The notes under the pieces: model-generated
Database searches by the model: none
Seen by the model: only the letters and a program-made list of their open reading frames with translations
What the model was told of the DNA's origin: nothing
Assembly (NCBI RefSeq): GCF_003049575.1
Contig: NZ_PYWI01000009.1
Location: 94,048 to 158,047 of the forward strand
From: Lysinibacillus parviboronicapiens
GTDB taxonomy: Bacteria; Bacillota; Bacilli; Bacillales_A; Planococcaceae
Length of the DNA stretch: 64,000 nucleotides
Direction of reading: 5' to 3'
Program-made: the position numbers and the translations under genes
Shown: in pieces, positions 14,893 to 23,306 of the stretch
Layout of the letters: the number at the start of each line of letters is the position of its first letter
Numbering within the stretch: position 1 is the stretch's first letter

Positions 14893-16581
14893 TTAAAATG
14901 TACGATCGAAAAGTTTTTCTGCTATAGCTTGAATCATATCTATTTCAGTAAACTCCATCAGCTCTTGTCTTGTAATATGCTGCTGCAAGATTAAACGATT
15001 GGATTGGATGGTCACCAACTTCTCGAATAAGTTTCGTATATAACGGCCATTTGAGAAATTTGTAATGGTTGCAACTGGGATTTGATGTAACTGTGTTCTC
15101 ATATGATCAGCAAAAGGTTCTCCATATCGGTAATCATTTTGCTGACATAGCATAGCAAAAATGTCATATAACTCGTCTGTACTAAAATTATCAAATTGTA
15201 CAAAATGATTAAAGCGCGATTTAAAGCCTGGATTGGCTTGTAAAAACTGCTCCATTAGCTCTGTATACCCTGCCACAATGATGACTAAATCATCGCGTAA
15301 ATCCTCCATTGCCTTTAACAAGCTATCAATAGCCTCTTTGCCAAATGCATCTTGTTTATCATTAATCAGCGAATAGGCCTCGTCTATAAAAAGTACGCCA
15401 CCAGTCGCTTTTTTCACGACTTCTTGTACTTTCAACGCAGTTTGGCCAACATACCCTGCTACTAGGCCAGCTCGGTCTGTTTCTACAAAATGTCCACTTG
15501 AAAGTACGCCCAGATGCTTATAGATTTGGCCAATTATACGAGCTACTGTCGTTTTCCCTGTCCCTGGGTTACCTGAAAATACAAGATAGTAGGTAATAGG
15601 GAAACTTGTTAAACCATGGTCCACACGTAAACTTTGAATTTTAATAAGATTGATGAGATTATGTAATTCTTTTTTAGCATTCAGGAGTCCCACTAACCCA
15701 TCTAACTGCGCCTGTAGCTTTTCAATCTCCCGTTCGACTTCAGGCGTAATTCGCAAACGTTCACCGTCAATAAATTCACCGCTGTAAATAATCTTACCTT
15801 CTTCATTGTAAAAATCGCCGCGTCCATGCTTGTCTCCATTTACCAACTCACCAATATACTTAGCCTGCCCATTTGCATAATAGAGTGTACCTTTACCTGT
15901 CATCGCATCCTCTTTAAATTGCCCTTCTGCTTCAAGCACACCTTGCCGTGAATAGACTTTTCCTTTACCGTGTTTTAGGTCCTCAAAAAAATACCCTTCA
16001 TACTGTAATTTAGTAATACCCGTTGCCAGCTCCTCCGCAGTTGGCTTTTCCGGGGCATAATAAAGCCTTCCAGCTCCTTGCATATCGTTCCACATAAAAT
16101 CCCCTTTGTACTGCAGAAAACCGCTTGGGTAATATTGTGTGCCCTTGCCCTTTTTCATGCCGTGCACAAAATCGCCTTCATATTGTGGTTGATGTAGCTG
16201 TAAATTTTGCATACGTAGCTCTTTAAATGGGGCAATGACGTCTTCTTCATAATATAAAGTGCCATAACCATCCATTAAATCATTACGAAATTGACCCTCG
16301 TAAAATATCTTGCCATCCTTATATAAAATGCCATTACCTTGTTTTTTATTTTGAATAAATTCACCCTGATAGATCATTTGACCCTTTAAATACATAATGC
16401 CGTTACCCTGCTTCATATGATTGACGAATTCACCCTCAAATAATAAGTCACCCTCTTGATCAAAAATTGTCCCCTTGCCATCATAAATGTCATGGCCGAA
16501 ATCATTTTTCTTGACGCCACCGCGATACATGACGATTCCATTTGCATAAAAAAATTCTTTTTCTTCATAATTATGTGTCAT
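14893..16581 (-). CDS. MORN-repeat protein fused to a CbxX/CfxQ-type AAA+ ATPase
   Basis: A 562-residue two-part protein. Residues about 12-275 are a row of about ten MORN-like repeats (GEFVNHMKQGNGIMY, YEGQFRNDLMDGYGTLYY and similar). Residues about 290-550 are an AAA+ domain of the CbxX/CfxQ/SpoVK group, with Walker A GNPGTGKT at 337-344, Walker B VLFIDEA at 396-402, a pore-like AGYVGQ, and sensor and arginine regions further on. MORN repeats in other proteins bind membranes or partners; the AAA part would remodel a protein target. The combination is unusual and its role is unknown. It is a single gene, divergent from the next. Confidence 0.85.
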   Translation of the reverse strand: MTHNYEEKEFFYANGIVMYRGGVKKNDFGHDIYDGKGTIFDQEGDLLFEGEFVNHMKQGNGIMYLKGQMIYQGEFIQNKKQGNGILYKDGKIFYEGQFRNDLMDGYGTLYYEEDVIAPFKELRMQNLQLHQPQYEGDFVHGMKKGKGTQYYPSGFLQYKGDFMWNDMQGAGRLYYAPEKPTAEELATGITKLQYEGYFFEDLKHGKGKVYSRQGVLEAEGQFKEDAMTGKGTLYYANGQAKYIGELVNGDKHGRGDFYNEEGKIIYSGEFIDGERLRITPEVEREIEKLQAQLDGLVGLLNAKKELHNLINLIKIQSLRVDHGLTSFPITYYLVFSGNPGTGKTTVARIIGQIYKHLGVLSSGHFVETDRAGLVAGYVGQTALKVQEVVKKATGGVLFIDEAYSLINDKQDAFGKEAIDSLLKAMEDLRDDLVIIVAGYTELMEQFLQANPGFKSRFNHFVQFDNFSTDELYDIFAMLCQQNDYRYGEPFADHMRTQLHQIPVATITNFSNGRYIRNLFEKLVTIQSNRLILQQHITRQELMEFTEIDMIQAIAEKLFDRTF

Positions 16582-16674
16582 TTAATTGCCTTCCTTTATC
16601 ATTTCAGTATATGCTCAATTATAGCGTGGAACAGCATACATAAGAGCGAATTTTTAGAATTTAAGGAGATCAAC

Positions 16675-17103
16675 ATGAAAAAAAGATACAAAATACTTTT
16701 CGTCACCCTACTAACCCTTATTATTCTCTATGTAGCAACAATGCTACTAACGAGAGATTCAACTTTTGATAAGGAAGTATTGGAACAACTCGATATAAAA
16801 CAAATTGAAGAAATTGAAATCATTCGAGCCTCCGACGAAAAAACGATTAATATAACTGATACAGCTATGATTAATCAAATTATGCAACATTTTAATGACC
16901 AACCACTCAGAAAAGTACGTTTTTCCAACTCTGACTTTGAAGAGGCTTATTGGCTAACATTACATGTTAATGACGAACGAGCAATTGGCATGCGCCTTGA
17001 TGATGCAAAGCATTTATATATTTTTTTATATGAAGAAAACTATATGAAGGATTACAAGCTATTAGAAGACATAGATTTGACATTTATCGAAGCATTGTTT
17101 TGA
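16675..17103 (+). CDS. membrane-anchored hypothetical protein
   Basis: A 142-residue protein with one N-terminal membrane segment (about residues 7-25) and an extracytoplasmic domain of about 115 residues. The ATG at 16675 has AAGGAG six to eight bases upstream; an earlier in-frame reading overlaps the divergent MORN gene and is not credible. The domain (IEEIEIIRASDEKTINITD, then YWLTLHVND) resembles the small DUF5301-like lipid- or wall-facing domains in pattern only. I do not assign a function. Confidence 0.65.
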   Translation: MKKRYKILFVTLLTLIILYVATMLLTRDSTFDKEVLEQLDIKQIEEIEIIRASDEKTINITDTAMINQIMQHFNDQPLRKVRFSNSDFEEAYWLTLHVNDERAIGMRLDDAKHLYIFLYEENYMKDYKLLEDIDLTFIEALF

Positions 17104-17113
17104 CAATAGACAG

Positions 17114-17142
17114 TGAAACCCGTGTACCAAATACACGGGTTC
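17114..17142. terminator. bidirectional terminator
   Basis: GAAACCCGTGTA pairs with TACACGGGTTC, with T-rich flanks. It separates two convergent genes. Confidence 0.8.
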
Positions 17143-17147
17143 ATCTT

Positions 17148-18125
17148 TTATATATAACGATAGTTTTGTTGCATAGATTGAATGATGCCAATCATTTCTT
17201 CTCTTAATTCAAGTGGCTCTAACACCTCTATATTCGCACCTTGGCTCAGTAACCACATTTTAATACCACGTCCAAAAACTTCTGCTTCAAATAAGCATTG
17301 TCCTTCTTTATGTGACAACATTTTAGCCGTAGGTAATCGATCTAATACTGCTTGTGGTGATACACCTTTAAATATAAATTTCATATGCATAAGCTCACCA
17401 GCATGCATGAACTGAATGCGTTTGCGAAACTCGCCTTCCTGGAAACGCTCAGAATAGGGTATTTGGAATTTCTTGTCAAGTTCGAGGAAATGTTGAATAC
17501 AATCAATGCGGTATACAATCGGCAAATCCTTCTCATGCTTACTATCATAAGCAATTAGATAAAAATAATATTCCGAGAAAATAACGCCAAGGGGCTTCAA
17601 GATTTTTTCAGCAGGAATTGACTCGCCTTCTCGCAAATAGTCAATTTTAATCAACTTCTTCTTTTGAATCGCCTCTGAAATAGCCCAAATTAAATGTAAT
17701 AAGGACTTTTTATGATTTAAATCCACGTACAAGTGTTTTTCATTTAAAATAATATTATGAATAAACTCCTGTTTATCTGCAGCTACAATCGAAATAAGTT
17801 TATCTATAATGTCACTCATTTCCGTTTTTAGTAATGCTCTCGATTCGATTAATATTTTAACAATCGCTAACACTTGCTCTTTCGACAATATTTTCTTTCC
17901 AGTATTCGTTAACTTGTATACATTTTCTGTCCGCACATATGCTAAATGGCAATCTAATTTAGCTTGTTCAATATACGCTCTGATTTGATCTAAATCACGT
18001 TGTATGGTTTTTTCACCAACATTATGTGTAAATGCTTCTTGCTTTTTGTTTATTCCTTGACCATCCATCAGTCTGTCAAACATTGAAATGACACGATAGC
18101 CCTTATTTTGTTGTGAATCCACCAT
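17148..18125 (-). CDS. WYL-domain transcriptional regulator
   Basis: A regulator of about 325 residues with an N-terminal DeoR-type winged HTH (YRVISMFDRLMDGQ... KTIQRDLDQIRAY) followed by a WYL domain (about residues 145-225) and a C-terminal WCX-like domain. WYL proteins sense ligands such as nucleic acids or nucleotides. The start is uncertain: ATG 18125 reads MVDSQQNKGY, while GTG 18134 has a better-spaced GGAG. It is a lone gene with no obvious target next to it. Confidence 0.8.
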   Translation of the reverse strand: MVDSQQNKGYRVISMFDRLMDGQGINKKQEAFTHNVGEKTIQRDLDQIRAYIEQAKLDCHLAYVRTENVYKLTNTGKKILSKEQVLAIVKILIESRALLKTEMSDIIDKLISIVAADKQEFIHNIILNEKHLYVDLNHKKSLLHLIWAISEAIQKKKLIKIDYLREGESIPAEKILKPLGVIFSEYYFYLIAYDSKHEKDLPIVYRIDCIQHFLELDKKFQIPYSERFQEGEFRKRIQFMHAGELMHMKFIFKGVSPQAVLDRLPTAKMLSHKEGQCLFEAEVFGRGIKMWLLSQGANIEVLEPLELREEMIGIIQSMQQNYRYI

Positions 18126-18308
18126 ATATCCCACTCTTTCTCCATAGTTACTCTTATTATACAAAACGAGATGGACATCATTAGTCCTTTTAACTATGAA
18201 ATTCCTATATTTTTGGTATAATTGGTACTATACTAATTTCACAACAATACATCATGAAACAGACTGAACATACCACTTTTTTGTCATAAATAACAATATT
18301 ACTACAAA

Positions 18309-18336
18309 AAAAGACTTCAATCAATTTGACTGAAGC
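18309..18336 (-). terminator. terminator of the ybjQ cluster
   Basis: On the minus strand GCTTCAGTCAA pairs with TTGATTGAAGTC, followed by TTTTTTT. Confidence 0.8.
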
Positions 18337-18349
18337 CTAAAAGAATAAG

Positions 18350-18667
18350 TTAGCTCTTTAATTTTACAGCTGTACCGTATGCTAATACTTCGGAAGTACC
18401 ATCCATGACAGACGATGTGGAAAATCTTACACCGACAATGGCATTGGCTCCTAATCGTTTGGCTTCTTCTACCATTGCCGCGCTAGCAATTTCTCGGGAG
18501 CGAGCGAGCATTTCTGCATACTCCTTTACCTCTCCACCTACAATATTACGGAGCCCTGCCATCATATCACGACCCAAGTTTCTAGATTGCACTGAGTTGC
18601 CCTTCACTAAACCTAGTGTTTCATCAATGTCTTTGCCAATAATTACATCCGTTGTAGACATTAACAT
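18350..18667 (-). CDS. YbjQ/UPF0145 family protein
   Basis: A 105-residue protein of the YbjQ family, which forms pentameric rings and has no proven function, although some annotations call it heavy-metal binding. Family features are the GKDIDETLGLVKGNSV start, the central MMAGLRNIVGGEVKEY helix and the ANAIVGVRF strand; these cover the entire length. It is last in a minus-strand cluster with a deoxyribosyltransferase and a broken acetyltransferase gene. The binding site is AGGGGG, upstream of ATG 18667. Confidence 0.85.
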   Translation of the reverse strand: MLMSTTDVIIGKDIDETLGLVKGNSVQSRNLGRDMMAGLRNIVGGEVKEYAEMLARSREIASAAMVEEAKRLGANAIVGVRFSTSSVMDGTSEVLAYGTAVKLKS

Positions 18668-18679
18668 ACGCGATTCCCC

Positions 18680-19159
18680 CTATAAGTTCAATTTACGAAT
18701 TGCTTTAACAGCATCTTCAATAGAAGAAGCAATCGTACCATTGCGCTTAATCAAGCCTATTACAAATAAATTACGGTAGACAAACTGGTTTTCGGTGCCA
18801 TCTCGAACTAGTGCTTCAATTTTCATCATATTTTCTCGCCCTTGCTGACGAACATCCGTAAATACACCAATAATTGGACGATTAAGCATAGAAAAAGCAC
18901 CAATTTCAGCTGCTACCCCTGAATCTATTTCTACACCGTCTAGTACTGCAACTAATACATCACTACTTTGCAGCATCGCTAAATCCGCCTCTGCAATCGC
19001 CAAACTATCTGCATATGCTGTTTTATCATTTATGGCATCATTCTCCTGTGGTACGTATAACTCAATGCCTGCTACAGCCTGTCTTATCGCTGCCGCTAGC
19101 TGTTCGTTGACTATACGATCTCCTAAAGAAAATAAGCCATTTGCTAAATAAGCCTTCAT
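18680..19159 (-). CDS. nucleoside 2-deoxyribosyltransferase family protein
   Basis: A 159-residue protein of the nucleoside deoxyribosyltransferase fold. Visible are the N-terminal substrate loop (AYLANGLFSLGDR), the DLAMLQSSDVLVAVLDG strand and the acidic EIDSGVAAEIGAF motif that carries the nucleophilic Glu. Such enzymes exchange or hydrolyse bases of 2'-deoxynucleosides and work in nucleoside salvage. It lies 12 bases upstream of the ybjQ-like gene, so the two are probably cotranscribed. ATG 19159 has AAGGAG upstream. Confidence 0.82.
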   Translation of the reverse strand: MKAYLANGLFSLGDRIVNEQLAAAIRQAVAGIELYVPQENDAINDKTAYADSLAIAEADLAMLQSSDVLVAVLDGVEIDSGVAAEIGAFSMLNRPIIGVFTDVRQQGRENMMKIEALVRDGTENQFVYRNLFVIGLIKRNGTIASSIEDAVKAIRKLNL

Positions 19160-19171
19160 GTTATTAACTCC

Positions 19172-19605
19172 TTACACCAATGTTTTTTCGAAAATTATTT
19201 TATGTCGACCCTTGTCGTCGACAAATGTAGAAACGATGTCAAAATCATGCTTAATATTTGTCATTAGCATAGCTTTTCGCTCATTTCTACCATATGTACG
19301 TACTTTGTTAAAGCCAAGTGCCTGTATATGTTCATGCTGCTGTTTCATTAACTGACTTGCAATTCCTTGCCCTCGTTTTTTTTCATGAACACCACCTAAC
19401 CAGCTATAAAAAACACCATCAGGATGTGTATACCCTATTTTAAAACCTAATACTTCCTCGTTCTCTATAGCAAATATACAAATGAGACCATCTTTACTTT
19501 CAAGTTTTTCCATGGCAGATTTGCATCATCAAATACTAGTGCATGAATTTTTTGCAATTGGTTCAGCAAAGTATATGGTACACCCTCGATTGTCACGAAA
19601 TGCAT
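19172..19605 (-). pseudogene. frameshifted GNAT acetyltransferase gene
   Basis: From ATG 19605 (with a strong GGAGG site) 30 codons read as the start of a GNAT protein (MHFVTIEGVPYTLLNQL...), then the frame must shift near 19514-19517 to continue into the 113-residue acetyl-CoA-binding part, which has KRGQGIASQLMKQQ as the acetyl-CoA loop and a normal C-terminus. Joined, the length is about 144 residues, normal for the family. The internal ATG at 19513 has no binding site. A missing base in CTGCCATGG explains the break. Either mutation or a sequence error is possible. Confidence 0.75.
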
Positions 19606-20490
19606 TTTTATCCTCCCCCATCTATATAATTCTTCATTATAACAAAAAGGGTGAGCTTCGTGGTGGGTGAGCTAGGGCTATATGGCGCAACACGACTCCC
19701 AAAGAAAAGTGGCACATTATTAGCGCGTAAGTAATGCGGTAAGTGGTGAAAGTCCCGAGGATTATCATAGTGAATATAGCCATCATTGACTGGGAGTACT
19801 TTCCTCGCACTAACAATTTTAGACGATGTTCAATGATTGAAGTCTAACTGTATTGGATCTAGTCCCAAAAAACGACCACGTCGAAAGCTTCATCCCTTTC
19901 CAATGTTTTCTATCTCCAGGCACCCATGCCATTAACCCTCTGGAATAATTTTTAAAGGCCATGTCCAAAGTTCTTACCCAATAGAAAGCGAGATAATCTA
20001 TAGCCAGTTTGCAATAGTAGGACCAGAAAAGAGGAATCTATCAACAGAGCTACACTTTCTCCAATAGCTTCTCTGCGGAGGCCTGTTCGTTAATTTACTT
20101 TTGCTCTTAAATCGGAGTGCTTGGTCCCAAACGTCATTTAGAAAAGTCCGCGATTCAAATGCAATGTCTTCCTTCTATTAATGAAACAAGCATACCGCTT
20201 TATTATGTAAATAATCGCTTTAAGTAACACTAAAAGTTTATCTTCATTCATCTGTGCTAAACAGCATGCGTAAGTCAGAGCAACATAGGCTAAATACAGC
20301 ACACTACTAGGGTATGCTGTGCACAGAAAACAAAGTGCTACATTGCCAACCACGTCAGTGGCACACACTTGAGAAATCAAAGAGTGTTAAATTAATGACT
20401 CTCTTGATGTCCAAGATTTTGATAATTGCGCTGAGGCGCTATTGTTAGCAATAGAAGAAAATAGACCGTATAAGTTTTGGAAGGTTTTCA
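19606..20490. other. long region with no recognisable gene
   Basis: About 880 bases with somewhat more even base composition than its surroundings. Short frames exist, the longest on the minus strand at 20138-20380, but none has a ribosome binding site or a recognisable protein pattern. It may be decayed foreign or recombined DNA. I see no repeat, tRNA or known RNA motif. Confidence 0.5.
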
Positions 20491-21039
20491 TTAACCATAC
20501 AACATAGCTGGTTCACGTACACCTTGTAAATAGTCTGCAAGCTTGCCAACAAACACTTGCTCTAAATAAGGCAATTGTGCGATGCAGTGAGGGGTCATTA
20601 ACGCTGGATTTTGATACACCTTTAAGCCCCCAGCTTTTAAAAGCATTGCCACAAATTGCGAGCAAAAATAGGCACGTTCTCTTCGTACTTCCTTTTGCAC
20701 CATAACACCAAATAACCCGATAAAATTGTATTTATATCGATCTCGATTCCAATACATATATTGGACGATTTTCATCATTTCTAAATACTGATAATGCGAT
20801 ACCTTACAGCGATAAATAACACAGTCAGCAGCTTCGAATAGCCCTGATTCTGCATCCTCGCGTAAAAATCCACCGCTTAATGGGTTATTTAGTTGTCTTC
20901 GCCCAAAGCTATACATTTCAAAAAGGCCATCATCAAATGCAACAGATGCATGATTCATCTCTTTTCCCGTATACATGCCAATAGCTTTAGACAATAATGT
21001 GCCTGTTTTTGTTAACACTATGTAAATGGTATATGCCAT
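20491..21039 (-). CDS. permuted papain-like / YiiX-type cysteine hydrolase
   Basis: A 182-residue protein with the order His-before-Cys typical of permuted NlpC/P60-like (YiiX/YebB-type) enzymes: MNHASVAFDD near residue 28 and ERAYFCSQFVAMLLKAGG near residue 122. The residue between, LFGVMVQKEVR, is a helix typical of this group. The substrate is unknown; relatives act on amide bonds of lipids or peptides. ATG 21039 (MAYTIYIVLTK) is chosen for its AGGTG site. No signal peptide is seen, so it is probably cytoplasmic. Confidence 0.7.
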   Translation of the reverse strand: MAYTIYIVLTKTGTLLSKAIGMYTGKEMNHASVAFDDGLFEMYSFGRRQLNNPLSGGFLREDAESGLFEAADCVIYRCKVSHYQYLEMMKIVQYMYWNRDRYKYNFIGLFGVMVQKEVRRERAYFCSQFVAMLLKAGGLKVYQNPALMTPHCIAQLPYLEQVFVGKLADYLQGVREPAMLYG

Positions 21040-21377
21040 ATTTTCACCTACTTCAATATTCTCAGCTATTACCAATACGTATTAGCTCTTCATTTGGTTT
21101 CGTATTTTCTATTATTTCTAGCATACAATTTAATTCTTAATTTTTCCCTTTCTAGTACCTTAAGATTTCCTTAAGAATTTACTTCATTTAATTGTCTTTA
21201 GTAAATGATAGATTTAGATGTTGGTAATGTTTAACAACGCCTATATTTTCACTACCTTTATTTATATGTCTTTAATTGTATTGTTATGTGGTGATTTTGA
21301 GGGTACTCACACCTTTTTTCTAGGATGCTTGAAAACTTGATAACAATTTATAAAAATTATGTGCAATAGAAAAAGGC
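21040..21377. other. intergenic, no gene seen
   Basis: AT-rich spacer with the promoter of the cysteine hydrolase gene and, at its left neighbour side, the terminator at 21378-21408. I see no coding frame. Confidence 0.5.
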
Positions 21378-21408
21378 AAGTCACTCATTATTTTTGAATG
21401 AGTGACTT
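21378..21408 (-). terminator. terminator of the serine hydrolase gene
   Basis: AAGTCACTCATT at 21378-21389 pairs perfectly with AATGAGTGACTT at 21397-21408; on the minus strand a T-rich stretch (GCCTTTTTC) follows. Confidence 0.7.
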
Positions 21409-21440
21409 ATAAACATATGCTACGCTGTTCTATTTCATCT

Positions 21441-22934
21441 TTAAATCTTTTTTTTAGTAACAATAAGCAATAAGCCAAACAGATAATACATAACACTTGT
21501 CACTATGACACTATAAAATAATACCGAGATGGAAGATGGTCCCCATACTTTAATAAATCCCCAAGGTAATCCCTCAAGTAAAATTTTGGGGAACAGTATC
21601 ATCAGTGTCAAAATGGCAGCTACTATCACCGAATGTATGAAGAGTAGCAATATCCTCTTTGTGTTGAAAGATACTCTCATGCGTTGTTTTCGATATAACT
21701 TCCTCACAATTAGTAGCGAAAAAATGCTGAAAAATGCACCCAGAACGAATAGTGTCATACAGACGATGGTCACAATTTTATCCAACTTTTGATAGTTATC
21801 GGCATGATTATTGTTAACATTTTTTCCTTCCCATAAATCCATTACGCCCTGTCCTATAGCTGTTGTATAGCTCGTGTTCATATTGGACAAGATGGCTACT
21901 CCTAATTGTTCATCAGGTTGCATGATGAAATACGAGGTAAATGTCGGATTTTCCCCTGCATGGAGTATATATTGTTTTTCGTCTTTTTCCATAACTCCCC
22001 AACCACTTGCATAGTATGTATCTTTATCGAATGGCTCTACGGATTGATCGGGAATATGTGATGCTTGAATGATTTTTTTTCCGATAGGGTAAATCTGGCT
22101 GATTCCTAACTGTAAGTTCAACCATTTTGCGATATCATTCGTATTGCTGACAATATACCCAGCCGGGACATTTCCCCGATAAATGGGTGGGCTGTACTTT
22201 TGTTCTCGCATCAATCCTATTTTATAACCAGTTGCTAGCTCAGCTGAATGAACTTGTTGAAGCCCAACAAATGTATCATTCATATTGACTGGCTCAAGAA
22301 TCTGCTGTTTTATATACATTTCATAGGGCTGTTTTGTTATTTTCTCGATAACAAGACCCAATACATCGTAATTAATTGTTGCGTATTCAAATGAACTGCC
22401 AGGTATACGATTTAAGTGTTGATTTAGTAATGTTTTCACAGTCAATTCTATGGCGTTATCCGCTTCACTTTCAGGGATATGAACTATGGTGTTAGATGCT
22501 ATCCCACTCGTATGATAAAGTAACTGATTTATAGTAACCGTCTGCACTTGTCCATTATAAGTTAGCTCTAACCAGGGGATATACTTTCGGACATCGTCAG
22601 TTCGTTCTAACAAGCCTTCCTTTTCCAATTGCAGAATTGCTAGCCCTGTAAATGCTTTCGTCGTGGAGCCTATTTCAAATAATGTTTGAGCAGTTACAGG
22701 TATTTTATCCTCAACATTAGCATATCCGAAGCCTTTTTGATAGACCGTCTCTCCCTTCTCTACAATAACTAACGATAACCCTGGAATTTTACTTATTGCT
22801 CTTTGCGCTTCAACGAAATGTTCAATCTTTTGAATTTTTTCTGTAGCGTCTGCTTTTGCTATTTGTGGCATTAATCCATTAAGTGCAAAAATCATAGCAA
22901 TTATACATATGTACATTTTTAATGATGGTTTCAT
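21441..22934 (-). CDS. serine hydrolase, class C beta-lactamase-like, membrane anchored
   Basis: A 497-residue protein with a signal peptide (to about residue 29), a serine beta-lactamase/penicillin-binding fold (about 35-375) and three to four C-terminal membrane segments (about 390-495). The catalytic Ser90-Thr-Thr-Lys93 and Tyr184 are present; the usual Tyr-Ser-Asn reads Tyr-Ala-Thr, and the third box is HAGENP. Such proteins are wall-acting esterases or peptidases more often than true beta-lactamases. It is a lone gene with its own terminator. ATG 22934 is preceded by AAGGAG. Confidence 0.85.
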   Translation of the reverse strand: MKPSLKMYICIIAMIFALNGLMPQIAKADATEKIQKIEHFVEAQRAISKIPGLSLVIVEKGETVYQKGFGYANVEDKIPVTAQTLFEIGSTTKAFTGLAILQLEKEGLLERTDDVRKYIPWLELTYNGQVQTVTINQLLYHTSGIASNTIVHIPESEADNAIELTVKTLLNQHLNRIPGSSFEYATINYDVLGLVIEKITKQPYEMYIKQQILEPVNMNDTFVGLQQVHSAELATGYKIGLMREQKYSPPIYRGNVPAGYIVSNTNDIAKWLNLQLGISQIYPIGKKIIQASHIPDQSVEPFDKDTYYASGWGVMEKDEKQYILHAGENPTFTSYFIMQPDEQLGVAILSNMNTSYTTAIGQGVMDLWEGKNVNNNHADNYQKLDKIVTIVCMTLFVLGAFFSIFSLLIVRKLYRKQRMRVSFNTKRILLLFIHSVIVAAILTLMILFPKILLEGLPWGFIKVWGPSSISVLFYSVIVTSVMYYLFGLLLIVTKKKI

Positions 22935-23250
22935 TTTTAGTATCTCCTTTGGTTTTACATATTTTGCCTAAGTCCTGCTAGTGACATAACTCATAACATC
23001 GTTAAATATAACAAGCAAATCTTGCTGAAACCATCGTTTTACATGACCAAAAACGATACAATATGACATTTTTGTAACATAACATTGATCAGTATTTAAT
23101 GGGTATCAACAATTGAATTTAAAATCATGTTTAAAAGAATAAAAGCCATTTTTAAACATCCTCGGAGCTTTTTTACAGTAAAACACAAACAGACAAGAAC
23201 TCACTCGCATTTTACTAACGAAACCCATACATAGTGTCCTAAACGGCAAA
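22935..23250. other. intergenic, no gene seen
   Basis: About 315 AT-rich bases upstream of the serine hydrolase gene. A short weak hairpin (AAAAGCC...GGAGCTTTTTT) lies at about 23143-23175. No coding frame is visible. Confidence 0.45.
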
Positions 23251-23274
23251 AAGCCGCTCATTCATGAGCGACTT
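23251..23274 (-). terminator. terminator of the cation ATPase gene
   Basis: AAGCCGCTCAT pairs with ATGAGCGACTT across two bases; read on the minus strand it ends in GCTTTTTGCC. Confidence 0.75.
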
Positions 23275-23306
23275 GTTATAAAAATACTTGAAACGTTATT
23301 CACTTC

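Noticed and set aside
21441..22934. True beta-lactamase
   Set aside because: The C-terminal membrane helices and altered Tyr motif fit a wall-associated serine hydrolase; no regulator of beta-lactamase type is nearby.
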